A DNA stretch of 64,000 nucleotides from the NCBI RefSeq assembly GCF_012641265.1, contig NZ_JABAHZ010000008.1:124001-188000 (forward strand), read 5' to 3'. Below, one piece after another: positions 35,037 to 44,900 of the stretch (position 1 is the first letter of the stretch; each line of letters opens with the position of its first letter). Position numbers and translations under genes: made by a program. The notes below the pieces were generated by a model that saw only the letters and a list, made by a program, of their open reading frames with translations, was not told the DNA's origin and searched no databases. This stretch comes from Chitinophaga eiseniae (GTDB taxonomy: Bacteria; Bacteroidota; Bacteroidia; Chitinophagales; Chitinophagaceae).

Positions 35037-35381
35037 ATGCCGTCCCTCCACCTACTCGTTATTAAAACCCTCCAACCTACCGCACTGGCGGCCTTCTACA
35101 CCGGCCTTGGATTCGAATTCGATTACCATCAACATGGCAATGGCCCTTTTCACTATGCCAGCAAGGGAACACCCGTAACACTGGAAATCTATCCTTTACC
35201 AAAAGGAGTAACCATAGCGGATACCACTACCAGGTTAGGTTTTACGGTAGATGATATTGACAACCTGGTCCAACGGTTGCCACCCGGAAACATCGTAACG
35301 ATGCCCGCTTCTACGCAATGGGGCTACGCAGCCGTTATTCAGGACCCCGACGGCCGTAAAATAGAACTGGTACAGGCATAA
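35037..35381 (+). CDS. VOC/glyoxalase-fold family protein
   Basis: A 114-residue protein with one glyoxalase/bleomycin-resistance fold: an LxFYTGLGFEFDYHQHG opening and an IQDPDGRKIELVQA ending, both family hallmarks. Possible metal ligands are His5, a Glu in VTLEIYP and the Glu of KIELV. Members range from lyases and dioxygenases to drug-binding proteins, so the substrate cannot be read from the sequence. Divergent from the RHS locus and convergent with the HEAT-DUF1080 gene, sharing a terminator. Confidence 0.8.
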   Translation: MPSLHLLVIKTLQPTALAAFYTGLGFEFDYHQHGNGPFHYASKGTPVTLEIYPLPKGVTIADTTTRLGFTVDDIDNLVQRLPPGNIVTMPASTQWGYAAVIQDPDGRKIELVQA

Positions 35382-35385
35382 AAAT

Positions 35386-35410
35386 GCCGTCTCTACTGAG
35401 TAGAGACGGC
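35386..35410 (-). terminator. Terminator between the VOC gene and the HEAT-DUF1080 gene
   Basis: A 10-bp perfect stem (35386-35395 with 35401-35410) and 5-base loop. In the leftward direction it is followed by ATTTTTA, so it best serves the HEAT-DUF1080 gene; it may also stop the VOC transcript. Confidence 0.75.
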
Positions 35411-35432
35411 CTATTCTCATGATAACTTTTTC

Positions 35433-38400
35433 TTACAGTGTCTTCACTCTCATATACCGGAAACGCACGGTGGATCCATGTCCCAGGAAACCGATATGAC
35501 CGGTTTCATTCTTCAGACCCGGGTGGTCTTTGTGATCCAGCGTACCGTTTTTACGGGCATCGGCAATATCACCATCCAGGATCACCGTACCATTCAGGAT
35601 TACCTTGATATGTGTACCATCTACAATCGCTTCTTCTACATTCCACTCTCCTACTGGTTTCAGGAAACCGCGTTTGGCAGGAATAACACCGTAAACAGAG
35701 CCATGATACTGGTATACGTTCAGGTTTTTATACACATCTGCTTCGTTGTCCAGGATCTGTAATTCCATACCTACATAAGCGGCATCGCCCTCCAGCGGTG
35801 CACGCACGCCCAAACCGTTGTTAGCACCGGGTGTAAGCTGGAACTCGAAACGGAAAGAGAAGTTTTTGTATTCATCTTTTGTATACAGGTTACCATGACC
35901 TCCGTTAGAAGGATCGATCACCAGGTTACCGTCTTGTATCACATAGTCTTTCGTGTTACCCACCCACTCATGCATGTTGGTACCATCGAACAACAGTTTG
36001 TACCCTGCCTTCTTTTCTTCGTCGCTCAGCACATATGGCTTAGGACGGGGCAGTTCTTTGATGTACAGATCACGGTAAGCTACATAAGTACCATGTGCCT
36101 GCAGCTCTATCTGCTCTTCGGGGAAGATAGGCAAACCACGGTCCCAGTAGTTTTCCAGGATCGTATTATCTGTTACCAGCTGACCATTGAGGTATACCGT
36201 TACCCGATCGCCCTTCATGATGATGCGGAAGTGATTCCATTCGCCGATCGCGTTATCTGCCAGTACCAATGGTTTGCTTTCATGTTGCTGGTTGTTGTAC
36301 AGTCCACCGGAACCTACCTGCGCGCCTACATCTACGCGGGAAGTATCCCAGATCTGTACTTGTGGAGAGCCACGCAGGTAAATACCGGCGTCGCCCTGTG
36401 CCGTGATCTTCCAGTCTACCAGCATTTCAAAATCGCCGTATTTCTTATCGGTACAGAGGTTATCGCCATGACCGTTGAATACAAGGAGGCCGTCTTTCAC
36501 CGACCAACCTTTGCGCATATTATCATCCGCTTTATCCTGTGCTTTTGCCAGGGTTTTGGCGTCCATTTTACCACGGACAACCGGGTTTTCCACCAGTCCT
36601 TTCCAGCCGCTCAGGTCTTTCCCGTTAAAGAGGGAAACGAAACCTTCGCCGGCAGGCATTTCTGCCAGGTATTTGCGGATCGACTGGCGCTGGTAGTCGG
36701 CATCCTGGCCTTTCAGCACCTGGGAAGTTTTTTCCAGCAAGCTACGTACGGTGGTACCGTTGTAACTTTTATCTGCCAGGGCAATATTCATTACCGCGTT
36801 AGCGGCTGCCTGTTGCAGGGAAGCATTGTCGAGATAGTTACCGGCAAACAGTAAGGCAGACAATGTTTTGCATTGCTCTGTGCCTTCCAGCACCTTCTGC
36901 TGTATAGCAGTCGTGGTGGCCAGTTCCATGGCGTTACGGTACATCAGCAAACGTTGATCTGCCGGAAAACCGGATCTGCGGGTGAGTGCTATATAGCCGG
37001 CAACGGCGTCGTCGCGGTAAGCCGCATTATCGCGGGCGATCTGCAATAAGGCAGGTGCTGCTGCGGCATTCTTCCAGGAAGACAACGCCGCTACGGCTGC
37101 TTTTTTCGTAGTTGCATCACCGTTATTAAAGGCGTTTAATACGGTAGACAAAGCGCTGGTTTCGCCAATACCGGCCAATACCGGCAGGTAACGTGCCTGC
37201 TGTGCTGCGCTGCCTTGTTTCATTTGTGCCTGTATCGTGCTACTGCCTGCGCCGGTGTTGATGATGGCTGCCTGGAGATTACTGATATCCGCGTCGTTGC
37301 CGGCATTATTCAACAGGGAAAATAGCGCAGGTAAGTTCGCCTGGGTGGCTACGTCTTTCAGCGCGCTGATGGCAGCACTGCGGGTGCCTGCATCATTGCT
37401 GCCGGTGAGCGGCAATACATCGCCTACACGGTTGTCTGCTTTACGTGCAGCCAATACCGCGAGTAAGGCGGTTTGCGCACCAGCCGGCATGGTAGAAAGC
37501 GCGGCGCCTGATTGAGCAGCTACTTCATCTCCAGGGATAGTGAATAGTACATTCTTTACTGCATCTACGGTAGTGGCATCTCCTGTTTTCATAGCAGCGA
37601 GCAGGGCTGGTAATGCGCTGCTGCCGCCGATTTTACCGGCAGCGGTAATAGCCGCCAGCTTTACGCCCTGGTCTTTGCTACCCAGCAATGACTGGATAGC
37701 TGTTAAGGCGCCAGTTACTTTATTATCTCCCAACATACCTACTACAGCTGCTTTATCGGCGTTATCGGCGCCTGACAATTTCTTCAGCCACAGTGGATTG
37801 CCTGCCAGGCCATACTGACCCGCAAATTTCAGGGCAGCATCGCGGTAAGCGCGGTTTTTATCATTGGCGGCTGCCAGCAGCAGCGGCAGGCTTTTATCGC
37901 CACGGATGGCGGTGAGCAGCTTCAGCGCGGCAGTACGGGTAGGTACCTGGGCATCTGTTTTTGCCTGTTTAAAAATATTTTCTGCAATTTTTTCTGCTGC
38001 CGATTTATCTGTCAGCGAAGCTGCATAATACAGGTAAGAGGTGGTAGCATCTGTTACATCATATCTATATGCAGCTTTTGCTGCAGCCGCAGCCAGCGCG
38101 GGTGCAGAAGCCGGAGCGCCGATCTGGGCCAGGGCATACAAAGCTACTTTAGCGAGGCGTTTGTCGCCATCAGTGGCTAGCGGCGCAATAGCGGCGGCAG
38201 CGCCGGTATAACGGCTATCTCCCAACGCTTCAGTGAGTGTAATACGACGATCGCCGGAAGCGCTCTTCAGTGCCTGCAACAACGCTTGTTGTGCATCCGG
38301 TGTATTGATTTTCACCAGCGCACGTGCAGCAGGATCACAAAGCCGTTCATCGGCCAGGTAGCTTTGTAAGGTGCCTACGGCATCATTGTCTCCTACGGTT

Positions 38401-38789
38401 TGTAACTGGGTAAGGAGAAACATTTTATTTTCCGGGTCCTGTGCTTTGCCCAGTGACTTGCAAAGCGCTGCTGCTGCCTGTTTACGGGCAGTTTCTTTTC
38501 CGGGCTGGGTTACGTAGTAACAGTAACCGGAAATGGCATATTCCAGCTGCGTGTTATCGCCTTTTCCCGGCGCTGCCAGCATACCGGCAATGGTGCTCAG
38601 TCCTTCTTCTCCCAGGGCTCCAATGGCCTCCATATTGGCATTAAACTGTGCCCGGCCCGGCGATGGCATCAATGCCAGTACATCGGCCACCTTGGTATGA
38701 AATGCACGCTGATCTGATGGTCCCTGTGCGGATACCAGGCTACTCCCGCCAACCAGTAATGCAATGAGTAAGTGTAATATCTTTTTCAT
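35433..38789 (-). CDS. HEAT-repeat protein with two DUF1080 (3-keto-glycoside hydrolase-like) domains
   Basis: An 1118-residue secreted protein (signal peptide to SSLVSAQ). Residues about 80-660 are alanine-rich HEAT-like helical repeats (ALVKINTPDAQQALLQALK, then repeated AALKLL-type units). Two DUF1080 domains follow: FVSLFNGKDLSGWKGL (about 700-905) and YKLLFDGTNMHEWVGN (about 930-1118), each ending with a strand like AYRDLYIKEL or RYMRVKTL. DUF1080 includes 3-keto-disaccharide hydrolases with a lectin-like fold. It lies 34 bases after a Gfo/Idh/MocA oxidoreductase gene, the type that makes 3-keto sugars, and downstream of SusC/SusD. A scaffold with two sugar-active domains is the best guess; one domain may only bind. 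Confidence 0.82.
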   Translation of the reverse strand: MKKILHLLIALLVGGSSLVSAQGPSDQRAFHTKVADVLALMPSPGRAQFNANMEAIGALGEEGLSTIAGMLAAPGKGDNTQLEYAISGYCYYVTQPGKETARKQAAAALCKSLGKAQDPENKMFLLTQLQTVGDNDAVGTLQSYLADERLCDPAARALVKINTPDAQQALLQALKSASGDRRITLTEALGDSRYTGAAAAIAPLATDGDKRLAKVALYALAQIGAPASAPALAAAAAKAAYRYDVTDATTSYLYYAASLTDKSAAEKIAENIFKQAKTDAQVPTRTAALKLLTAIRGDKSLPLLLAAANDKNRAYRDAALKFAGQYGLAGNPLWLKKLSGADNADKAAVVGMLGDNKVTGALTAIQSLLGSKDQGVKLAAITAAGKIGGSSALPALLAAMKTGDATTVDAVKNVLFTIPGDEVAAQSGAALSTMPAGAQTALLAVLAARKADNRVGDVLPLTGSNDAGTRSAAISALKDVATQANLPALFSLLNNAGNDADISNLQAAIINTGAGSSTIQAQMKQGSAAQQARYLPVLAGIGETSALSTVLNAFNNGDATTKKAAVAALSSWKNAAAAPALLQIARDNAAYRDDAVAGYIALTRRSGFPADQRLLMYRNAMELATTTAIQQKVLEGTEQCKTLSALLFAGNYLDNASLQQAAANAVMNIALADKSYNGTTVRSLLEKTSQVLKGQDADYQRQSIRKYLAEMPAGEGFVSLFNGKDLSGWKGLVENPVVRGKMDAKTLAKAQDKADDNMRKGWSVKDGLLVFNGHGDNLCTDKKYGDFEMLVDWKITAQGDAGIYLRGSPQVQIWDTSRVDVGAQVGSGGLYNNQQHESKPLVLADNAIGEWNHFRIIMKGDRVTVYLNGQLVTDNTILENYWDRGLPIFPEEQIELQAHGTYVAYRDLYIKELPRPKPYVLSDEEKKAGYKLLFDGTNMHEWVGNTKDYVIQDGNLVIDPSNGGHGNLYTKDEYKNFSFRFEFQLTPGANNGLGVRAPLEGDAAYVGMELQILDNEADVYKNLNVYQYHGSVYGVIPAKRGFLKPVGEWNVEEAIVDGTHIKVILNGTVILDGDIADARKNGTLDHKDHPGLKNETGHIGFLGHGSTVRFRYMRVKTL

Positions 38790-38823
38790 AATTGTTTACT
38801 TGTTTGTGCTGATTCCGGCTGTT

Positions 38824-40101
38824 TTAGATGGTCCATGGCCCACGCATAGGCTGATAGATGAGCGCATTGGCGCCGGCATCATCGATAAATTCCTGCTTTA
38901 CCGGGTCAAATTTCAATGAGCGGTTGAGACGCAAGGCAACCTTACCCATGTTGACCAGGGTAGCGGAACGGTGACCGTTTTCCTCGTTCAATGCAAATTT
39001 GCGACGTCTTTTCACGGCGTCTACAAAATCTGTTTGCTGAGGTGCCGGATCAGGGAAGGCTGCCAGTTTCTTTTCCAGGTCAGGAATGTCTGAACGGAAA
39101 CCCGGGTACAGCTTTCCTTTAGGGCCTTCAATATAAGCAGCCTTTTCATCAGCGCCATCACCATCCAGGATGATCTGGCAACCGTCGGCATACGTGTACG
39201 TAATTCTTCTCCAGGTACCTACCGCATCGGGGTGTTGCTGTGGTGCATCTACTTCTACACTCACAGGGCTGGTATCATCTTTCCCCAGGAAGTATTGGAT
39301 AGGATCCAGGTAATGCTGCCCCATATCTCCCAAACCACCACCATCATAATCCCAGTACCCACGGAAGGTCTGGTGTACGCGATGCGGGTTGTAAGGACGA
39401 TAAGGCGCAGGGCCCAGCCACATATCGTAGTTCAGTTCTTTAGGCACCGGCATGGCTTCCAGGTTCGTTTTACCGATCCAGTAAAACTTCCAGTCAAAGC
39501 CGGTGTGCTTACTCACGGTCACTTTCAATGGCCATCCGAGTAAACCACTGTCCACCAGTTTTTTGATGGGCTTTACGGTAGTACCCATTCCATAAAATCT
39601 GTCTTCAAAGCGGAACCAGGTATTCAGGCGGAAAATTCTGCCGTGCTGTTGCACCGCTTCCACCAGGCGTTTTCCTTCTCCAATAGTAGCCGTCATAGGT
39701 TTTTCGCACCAGATATCTTTTCCGGCACGGGCAGCATCCGCTGCAATGATACCATGCCAGTGCGGAGGCGTGGCTACGTGCACAATATCTACTTCCGGCA
39801 GGGTAATCACTTCGCGATAATCAGAAAAGGTTTTCACCCCTTTGCCTTTTTCGCCCAGCTGGTCTACCGCCAGTTTCAAATGACTGCTATCTACATCACA
39901 AAGGGCTACAACACGGGTGCCGGCATAGCCAAAGTGGCCGCGGCCCATGCTACCGGTGCCTATCACAGCTTTGGTCAGCTGGTCGCTCGGCGCCAGGTAA
40001 CCACGACCCAGCACATGCCTGGGTACAATTGTAAATGCAGCAAGCGCTCCCAGGGAATTTTTGAGAAATGCCCGCCTTGAGTCACTGTTTTGTTTCGCCA
40101 T
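38824..40101 (-). CDS. Gfo/Idh/MocA-family oxidoreductase with Tat signal
   Basis: A 425-residue NAD(P)-dependent sugar oxidoreductase with a twin-arginine leader (SRRAFLKNSLGALAAF), so it should act folded in the periplasm. The Rossmann motif is AVIGTGSMGRGHFG and the family EKP motif is WCEKPMTATIGEG. Periplasmic members in Bacteroidota oxidise glycosides at C3. The following DUF1080 protein would then split the 3-keto product. Preceded by a 203-base gap with a long inverted repeat, so it may have its own promoter apart from SusCD. The exact sugar is not readable. Confidence 0.87.
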   Translation of the reverse strand: MAKQNSDSRRAFLKNSLGALAAFTIVPRHVLGRGYLAPSDQLTKAVIGTGSMGRGHFGYAGTRVVALCDVDSSHLKLAVDQLGEKGKGVKTFSDYREVITLPEVDIVHVATPPHWHGIIAADAARAGKDIWCEKPMTATIGEGKRLVEAVQQHGRIFRLNTWFRFEDRFYGMGTTVKPIKKLVDSGLLGWPLKVTVSKHTGFDWKFYWIGKTNLEAMPVPKELNYDMWLGPAPYRPYNPHRVHQTFRGYWDYDGGGLGDMGQHYLDPIQYFLGKDDTSPVSVEVDAPQQHPDAVGTWRRITYTYADGCQIILDGDGADEKAAYIEGPKGKLYPGFRSDIPDLEKKLAAFPDPAPQQTDFVDAVKRRRKFALNEENGHRSATLVNMGKVALRLNRSLKFDPVKQEFIDDAGANALIYQPMRGPWTI

Positions 40102-40168
40102 ATTTCAGTTTGATTGAATGCTGTATGCTTGTATTAAAGTTATCAGGTTACTATAGCTGTTCACTGTA

Positions 40169-40253
40169 TTTTCACACCGTATGATAATATTTTCACTATC
40201 AAGCTAGATCTTGGTCTCTCTGACAGGTAAGATATAATCTAACGGTGTGAAAA
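40169..40253. promoter_or_regulatory. 12-bp inverted repeat upstream of the oxidoreductase gene
   Basis: Perfect arms at 40169-40180 and 40242-40253 (TTTTCACACCGT and its complement), separated by 61 bases, in the gap between SusD and the oxidoreductase gene. The spacing suits paired operator sites or an RNA long-range stem. Function unknown. Confidence 0.4.
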
Positions 40254-40281
40254 GCAAGTGTTACTCATGGAAAAAATGATA

Positions 40282-40299
40282 AGCGGTAAAAAATCCGCT
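40282..40299 (-). terminator. Weak hairpin after susD
   Basis: A 5-bp stem (40282-40286 with 40295-40299), 6 bases past the SusD stop, followed on the minus strand within 12 bases by TTTTTT. A minor terminator or attenuator between SusD and the enzyme genes is possible. Confidence 0.3.
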
Positions 40300-40304
40300 C
40301 CTCA

Positions 40305-41903
40305 TTAATACCCCGGGTTCTGTACCATCTCGGGGTTCGACAAAGTTTCTTTTTCCGGTACAGGCCACAGGTAATCGCGATCGATATATGCACGGTCCTG
40401 CACCTTTACCTGTACGCCGGTCTGCGGATTGGTAGCACCAAATACCTGTCCGTTCATCACCGCTTTTACAATGCCCCAGCGACGGATATCAAAATAGCGC
40501 TGCCCTTCAAACGCCAGCTCCGACTGCCGCTCCCGGCGCACCAGCTGCCGCAGCAAGTCCTGGCTATTATACCGTTGCATATCCACCGGCGGCATCCCCG
40601 CCCGGTTACGGATATCATTGAGATAAAGCGCCACAGCCGGGTTCTTCCAGTCGCCCAGCTCTATCAGCGCCTCTACATACGACAACAACACTTCGCTATA
40701 CCGGATAATCATAAAATCGAGTGATCCCGTTCTGCTCTGCCGGTCGCGGGCATCCAGGTACTTTCGTATCCAATACCCTGTGGCGGTAGATTTCTGTACC
40801 CCTATTTTATCTGTATTGTTAGTAGAATTATCAAAAGGTTGTAAGATATAACCCGCATCTATAAACGATTCTCCGGGATATAATACCGAAGCCACCAGCC
40901 GTGGATCCCGGTTATTATTATAGTTAGGATTTTTACGGTAAATAGCCAGGGAGTCTGCCCCCAGCTCCGCCAGGGTTTTACCTTGTTTGGTTTCAAAGTT
41001 GTCTACCACCAGCGAAGTAGGTGATACATAGGTTTCGCCGCCAATGCCATAAGGCGCGAAGGTAGTCCAGGCGTTATTACAACCTCCCGGCGTAAAAAAG
41101 ATCCTTTCTTTATTCAACTTACCGGTATAGCTAAACAACTCCGCGTAATTGTTCACGTTCGGTTTTTCGCTGCGATACAACTGGTAAACCCCGGTACCTA
41201 TTACTTTGGCAGCCGCATCCCGCGCGATATCGTAGTGATGGAAGAACAATGCCAGCCGCACGATCATCGCATTACAGGCGCCGGCAGAAATACGCCAGGT
41301 TTCATCGCTGTCATATTCCTTGGGCAGGTTTTCAGCACAAGCCTGCAGCTCGCTTAAAATAAAAGCATATACTTTATCTACCGGATCTCTTTTCAGGTGA
41401 TTGGTAGCCGGCGTCAGCGACTGCGTCACAATAGGAATATCCCCGAAGAAAAGCATGATCTCCATATGATAGTAGGCACGTAAGGCACGGGCTTCATACT
41501 TCATGCGGGTACGTAGCTGATCGTCCATGAAGCACTTATCTACGTTTTCCAGGAAACGGCAGGCGCGGCGGATATCTATATAATCATCTCTCCAGATCCA
41601 CTCTGCTACATCCCAGGTAGGATTTTGCAAACCCCTCGTATAAATATCGTAGTTACCCCGGAAGTCGCCGCGGCATACCGCTTCATCGCTCAGGCCTGAC
41701 CAGAACATTACATTACGGCCGGTTGATCCTGCAGGCACACCTGCGTAAATAGATCCCAGCGCACTGTACGCGTGTCCTTCTGTTTTCCACCACACGGCAT
41801 CGGTTACGCCATCAGGACTATCATGCGTCAAAAATTTTTTACAACCCGGAAAAGATAACAACGCCAGGCTCATTATAAAGAGAATGCTATATCTGGATTT
41901 CAT
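40305..41903 (-). CDS. SusD/RagB-family nutrient-binding lipoprotein
   Basis: A 532-residue lipoprotein (signal peptide with lipobox LLSFPGCKK). It has the SusD pattern: TDAVWWKTEGHAYSALGSIY near the start, YDIARDAAAKVIGTGVYQLY in the TPR part, and the closing RRERQSELAFEGQRYFDIRRW with LWPVPEKETLSNP. It should cap the SusC channel on the cell surface and bind a glycan. It starts 18 bases after the SusC gene. Ligand unknown; neighbouring enzyme genes suggest a glycoside. Confidence 0.93.
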   Translation of the reverse strand: MKSRYSILFIMSLALLSFPGCKKFLTHDSPDGVTDAVWWKTEGHAYSALGSIYAGVPAGSTGRNVMFWSGLSDEAVCRGDFRGNYDIYTRGLQNPTWDVAEWIWRDDYIDIRRACRFLENVDKCFMDDQLRTRMKYEARALRAYYHMEIMLFFGDIPIVTQSLTPATNHLKRDPVDKVYAFILSELQACAENLPKEYDSDETWRISAGACNAMIVRLALFFHHYDIARDAAAKVIGTGVYQLYRSEKPNVNNYAELFSYTGKLNKERIFFTPGGCNNAWTTFAPYGIGGETYVSPTSLVVDNFETKQGKTLAELGADSLAIYRKNPNYNNNRDPRLVASVLYPGESFIDAGYILQPFDNSTNNTDKIGVQKSTATGYWIRKYLDARDRQSRTGSLDFMIIRYSEVLLSYVEALIELGDWKNPAVALYLNDIRNRAGMPPVDMQRYNSQDLLRQLVRRERQSELAFEGQRYFDIRRWGIVKAVMNGQVFGATNPQTGVQVKVQDRAYIDRDYLWPVPEKETLSNPEMVQNPGY

Positions 41904-41921
41904 CGTGCAATATTTTAATCA

Positions 41922-44900
41922 TTAAAGTTGGATACTTACCCCTGCGGTATACATTTTCATGATACCATATGTCCACTGGTTGCCCTGGCTTTCCGGGTCT
42001 ACCAGCTTCATCGACGTAAATACAAATGGGTTTTGCGCATTTACATATATGCGGGCGCCGTTAATGCCTATGCGTTTTAAACGTTCACCGCTGAAGTTGT
42101 ATCCCAGCTGTATATATTTTATGCGGGCATAAGCGCCATTCTGTATCCAGAAATCGGAGTTTAATTTATTGATACTGGGAGAAGTTGTTAACCTCGGGAA
42201 ACGGGCATCGGTACGTTGCGGCGTCCAGTAGTGATCAGCATAATAACGGGTAGGCACGCCACCGTCGAACGACATATCCAATGGATAGGCCAGCATACCG
42301 GCTAAGATGGCATCGTCTTTACTCACGCCCTGTAGCAACATTTCCAGTTCCCATTTTTTATACGTCAGGCGGATATTGGCGAAGTAATCTACTTTAGGAG
42401 TAGGATTGCCTATTACCGTCTGATCTTTTCCGTCAATGACATTGTCGCCATTCACATCTACATAGCGAATGTCGCCGGGTTTCTCGTTGGCAATAATGGG
42501 TACCAACGGCGTACCATCTGCTTTGAAATCGCTTGCCTGCAATAACCCATTCGTCTTATATCCGTATAGGCTTCCCAGCGAGTATCCTTCTTTATGGATC
42601 GTACCACCGCTGATGTAAGGTCCACCGCGTAAAGACAGCAACTCGTTGTTGTTATAGGAAATACCAGGTCTTACCGATAGGGTGATATTTTTTCCAATGT
42701 TGCTATTGTAATTGAGCGACAGCTCGATTCCTTTGTTCCGCAGCTTGCCGGCATTGATAGGCGTGGTCCCCATTCCACCTACATAAGATACGGGTGGGTT
42801 GAGGATGATGCCATTGGTTCTTTTATCGTAATAGTCGAAGGTGAATTCGAGCTTACCTTTAAACAGGCTCATATCTACGCCCAGGTCCAGCATGTCTACC
42901 GTTTCCCAGGTAATATCAGGGTTTCCAAATACCGACTCTACCCCATCGCTGGCACTGATCATGTTTTGATACTGATACAGCTCAATATTTTCATTTCCCA
43001 GTCGTCCATAGGAAGCACGCAGCTTCAGGCTGTTAATGGCCCGCAGCGATTGCATAAAGTTCTCCTTGTGTACATTCCATCCCAATGCTACCGAAGGGAA
43101 GGTTCCAAACTTGTGTCCAGGCCCGAAGCGGGAGGAACCATCAGTGCGGATAGCACCTTCCAGCAGGTATTTATCTTTATAGGAATAGTTCAGCTTACCA
43201 TAAAAAGACAAGAGTGATCTTACCTCCCAGTAGCTGCTGTTATTTTCTTCCTGTGAGTAGCCACCCATTACATAAAAGTGATGGTCTTTTAAGTCGTAGG
43301 TATAATCTGCCGTAACGCCGGCATAGTAATACGTTGTTCTGTCGAAGCTGGCCGACCGGCTTACCCCCCAGGTTTGTACCAGCTGTCCGCTGAAATAATC
43401 GAAGAAATAATAGTTATCCCTGGTATTGCGGGTCACATCGCTGTTTAAACGAAAACTAAATTGCCCCCGCAAATTCAGTCCCGGTAATACTTCCCACTTG
43501 GGTTGCAGGTTGATACTGGACTGCCCGTATTCATTGGTACTTTTTCCTCCATGTTCCGCATAAGCCACGGGGTTTACAATATCTACATAGCGGCCGTACA
43601 TAGTGGGCGCGCCATCTTTTTCGGGGTACTTGGGCAAAATAGTGGGTGGCACGCGGAACACATCTTCCAGTATGCGGTTACCACTGTTACCATTGGGGCG
43701 GTTAGGGTAGAAAGTATTTCGCTTAATGGCCAGCATATCCATGTACACCAGGAACTTCTTGCTGAGGGTGATAGAAGTGTTGGCGCGCACGTTATACTTG
43801 TTGGAATGATTCAGCGGAATCATTCCATCCTGGAACTGGTAGTTGGCGGTAAGGGCGAAACGTGCCAGGCTGTTACCACCGCTGATGCCGAGCGAGTGGC
43901 TGGTGATGGCGGCCGCCGGGTTAATAATTTCCTTTTGCCAGTTGGTGTTGGGATATTTGATCGGGTCATCGCCAGCTTCCGTGTGCTTAATATCATCATC
44001 GGAGTAAAACGGCTGATTGCCGGCATTTACCTGTGCTTCATTAAACATGCGCATATACTCCGGCGCTTCTACCAGCTTAGGCATGGTAGAGGGCGTTTGT
44101 ACGCCATAGTAACCGTCGTAGGTAACGGCTACCCGGCCTGCCACGCCACGCTTGGTGGTTATCAATATTACGCCGTTGGCAGCACGGGCGCCATACACCG
44201 CTGCTGCGGCGGCGTCTTTCAATATGGTCACGCTTTCTACGGTTACCGGGTCAATATAGTTCATGTCCATAGGTATTCCATCTACCAGTACGAGCGGATT
44301 AGCGCGGTCAGCCTGGAGGGTGCTGAGGCCCCGTATTTTAATAACGGCGGCATCACCGCCCGGCAGGCCGGAACTCTGGCTTACCTGTAAACCGGTAACG
44401 CCTCCCTGCAGCGCTTGTGACAACGCCGTGATAGGCTTGCCATTGGTTTGTTGGGCTATGTTTACAGAGCTGATAGAGCTGGCGATATGTTTTTTCTGCT
44501 GCTCGGAAAGTCCTACTACTACGACTTCATCCAGGGCTGCCACTTTTTCTTTCAGGGAGATATTCAGCGCGTTGTGGCTGCGGATCACCGTATGTTCTTC
44601 GGGAAGGTATCCCATTTGTGTAAAAACGATCACCGCATTTTTCTTAGCCTTTAAGGTAAAGTAGCCGTCTACGTCTGAAGTGGTGCCAATGCTGTTATTG
44701 TCTTTCACGCGGATGGTTACCCCTGGCAATGCCTGTGGAGGTTCGTGGTTATCGTATACACGGCCACGTATAAGATAAGTACTGTCTTCTTCTGTGGAAA
44801 TGCCGTTAATTTTATCTGTATGCTTTCCTTTTTCCCGGGGAATGATGGCTACCTGGTTGCGCACAATCCGGTAGCTGAGCGCAGTATTGGCCAGTGCCTG

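Noticed and set aside
40169..40253. Riboswitch or structured RNA in the SusD-oxidoreductase gap
   Set aside because: Apart from the 12-bp arms and a short hairpin no known riboswitch core was recognised.
43503..44390. 295-residue plus-strand frame inside the SusC gene
   Set aside because: Antisense to a clearly recognised SusC plug and barrel region; no recognisable motif.
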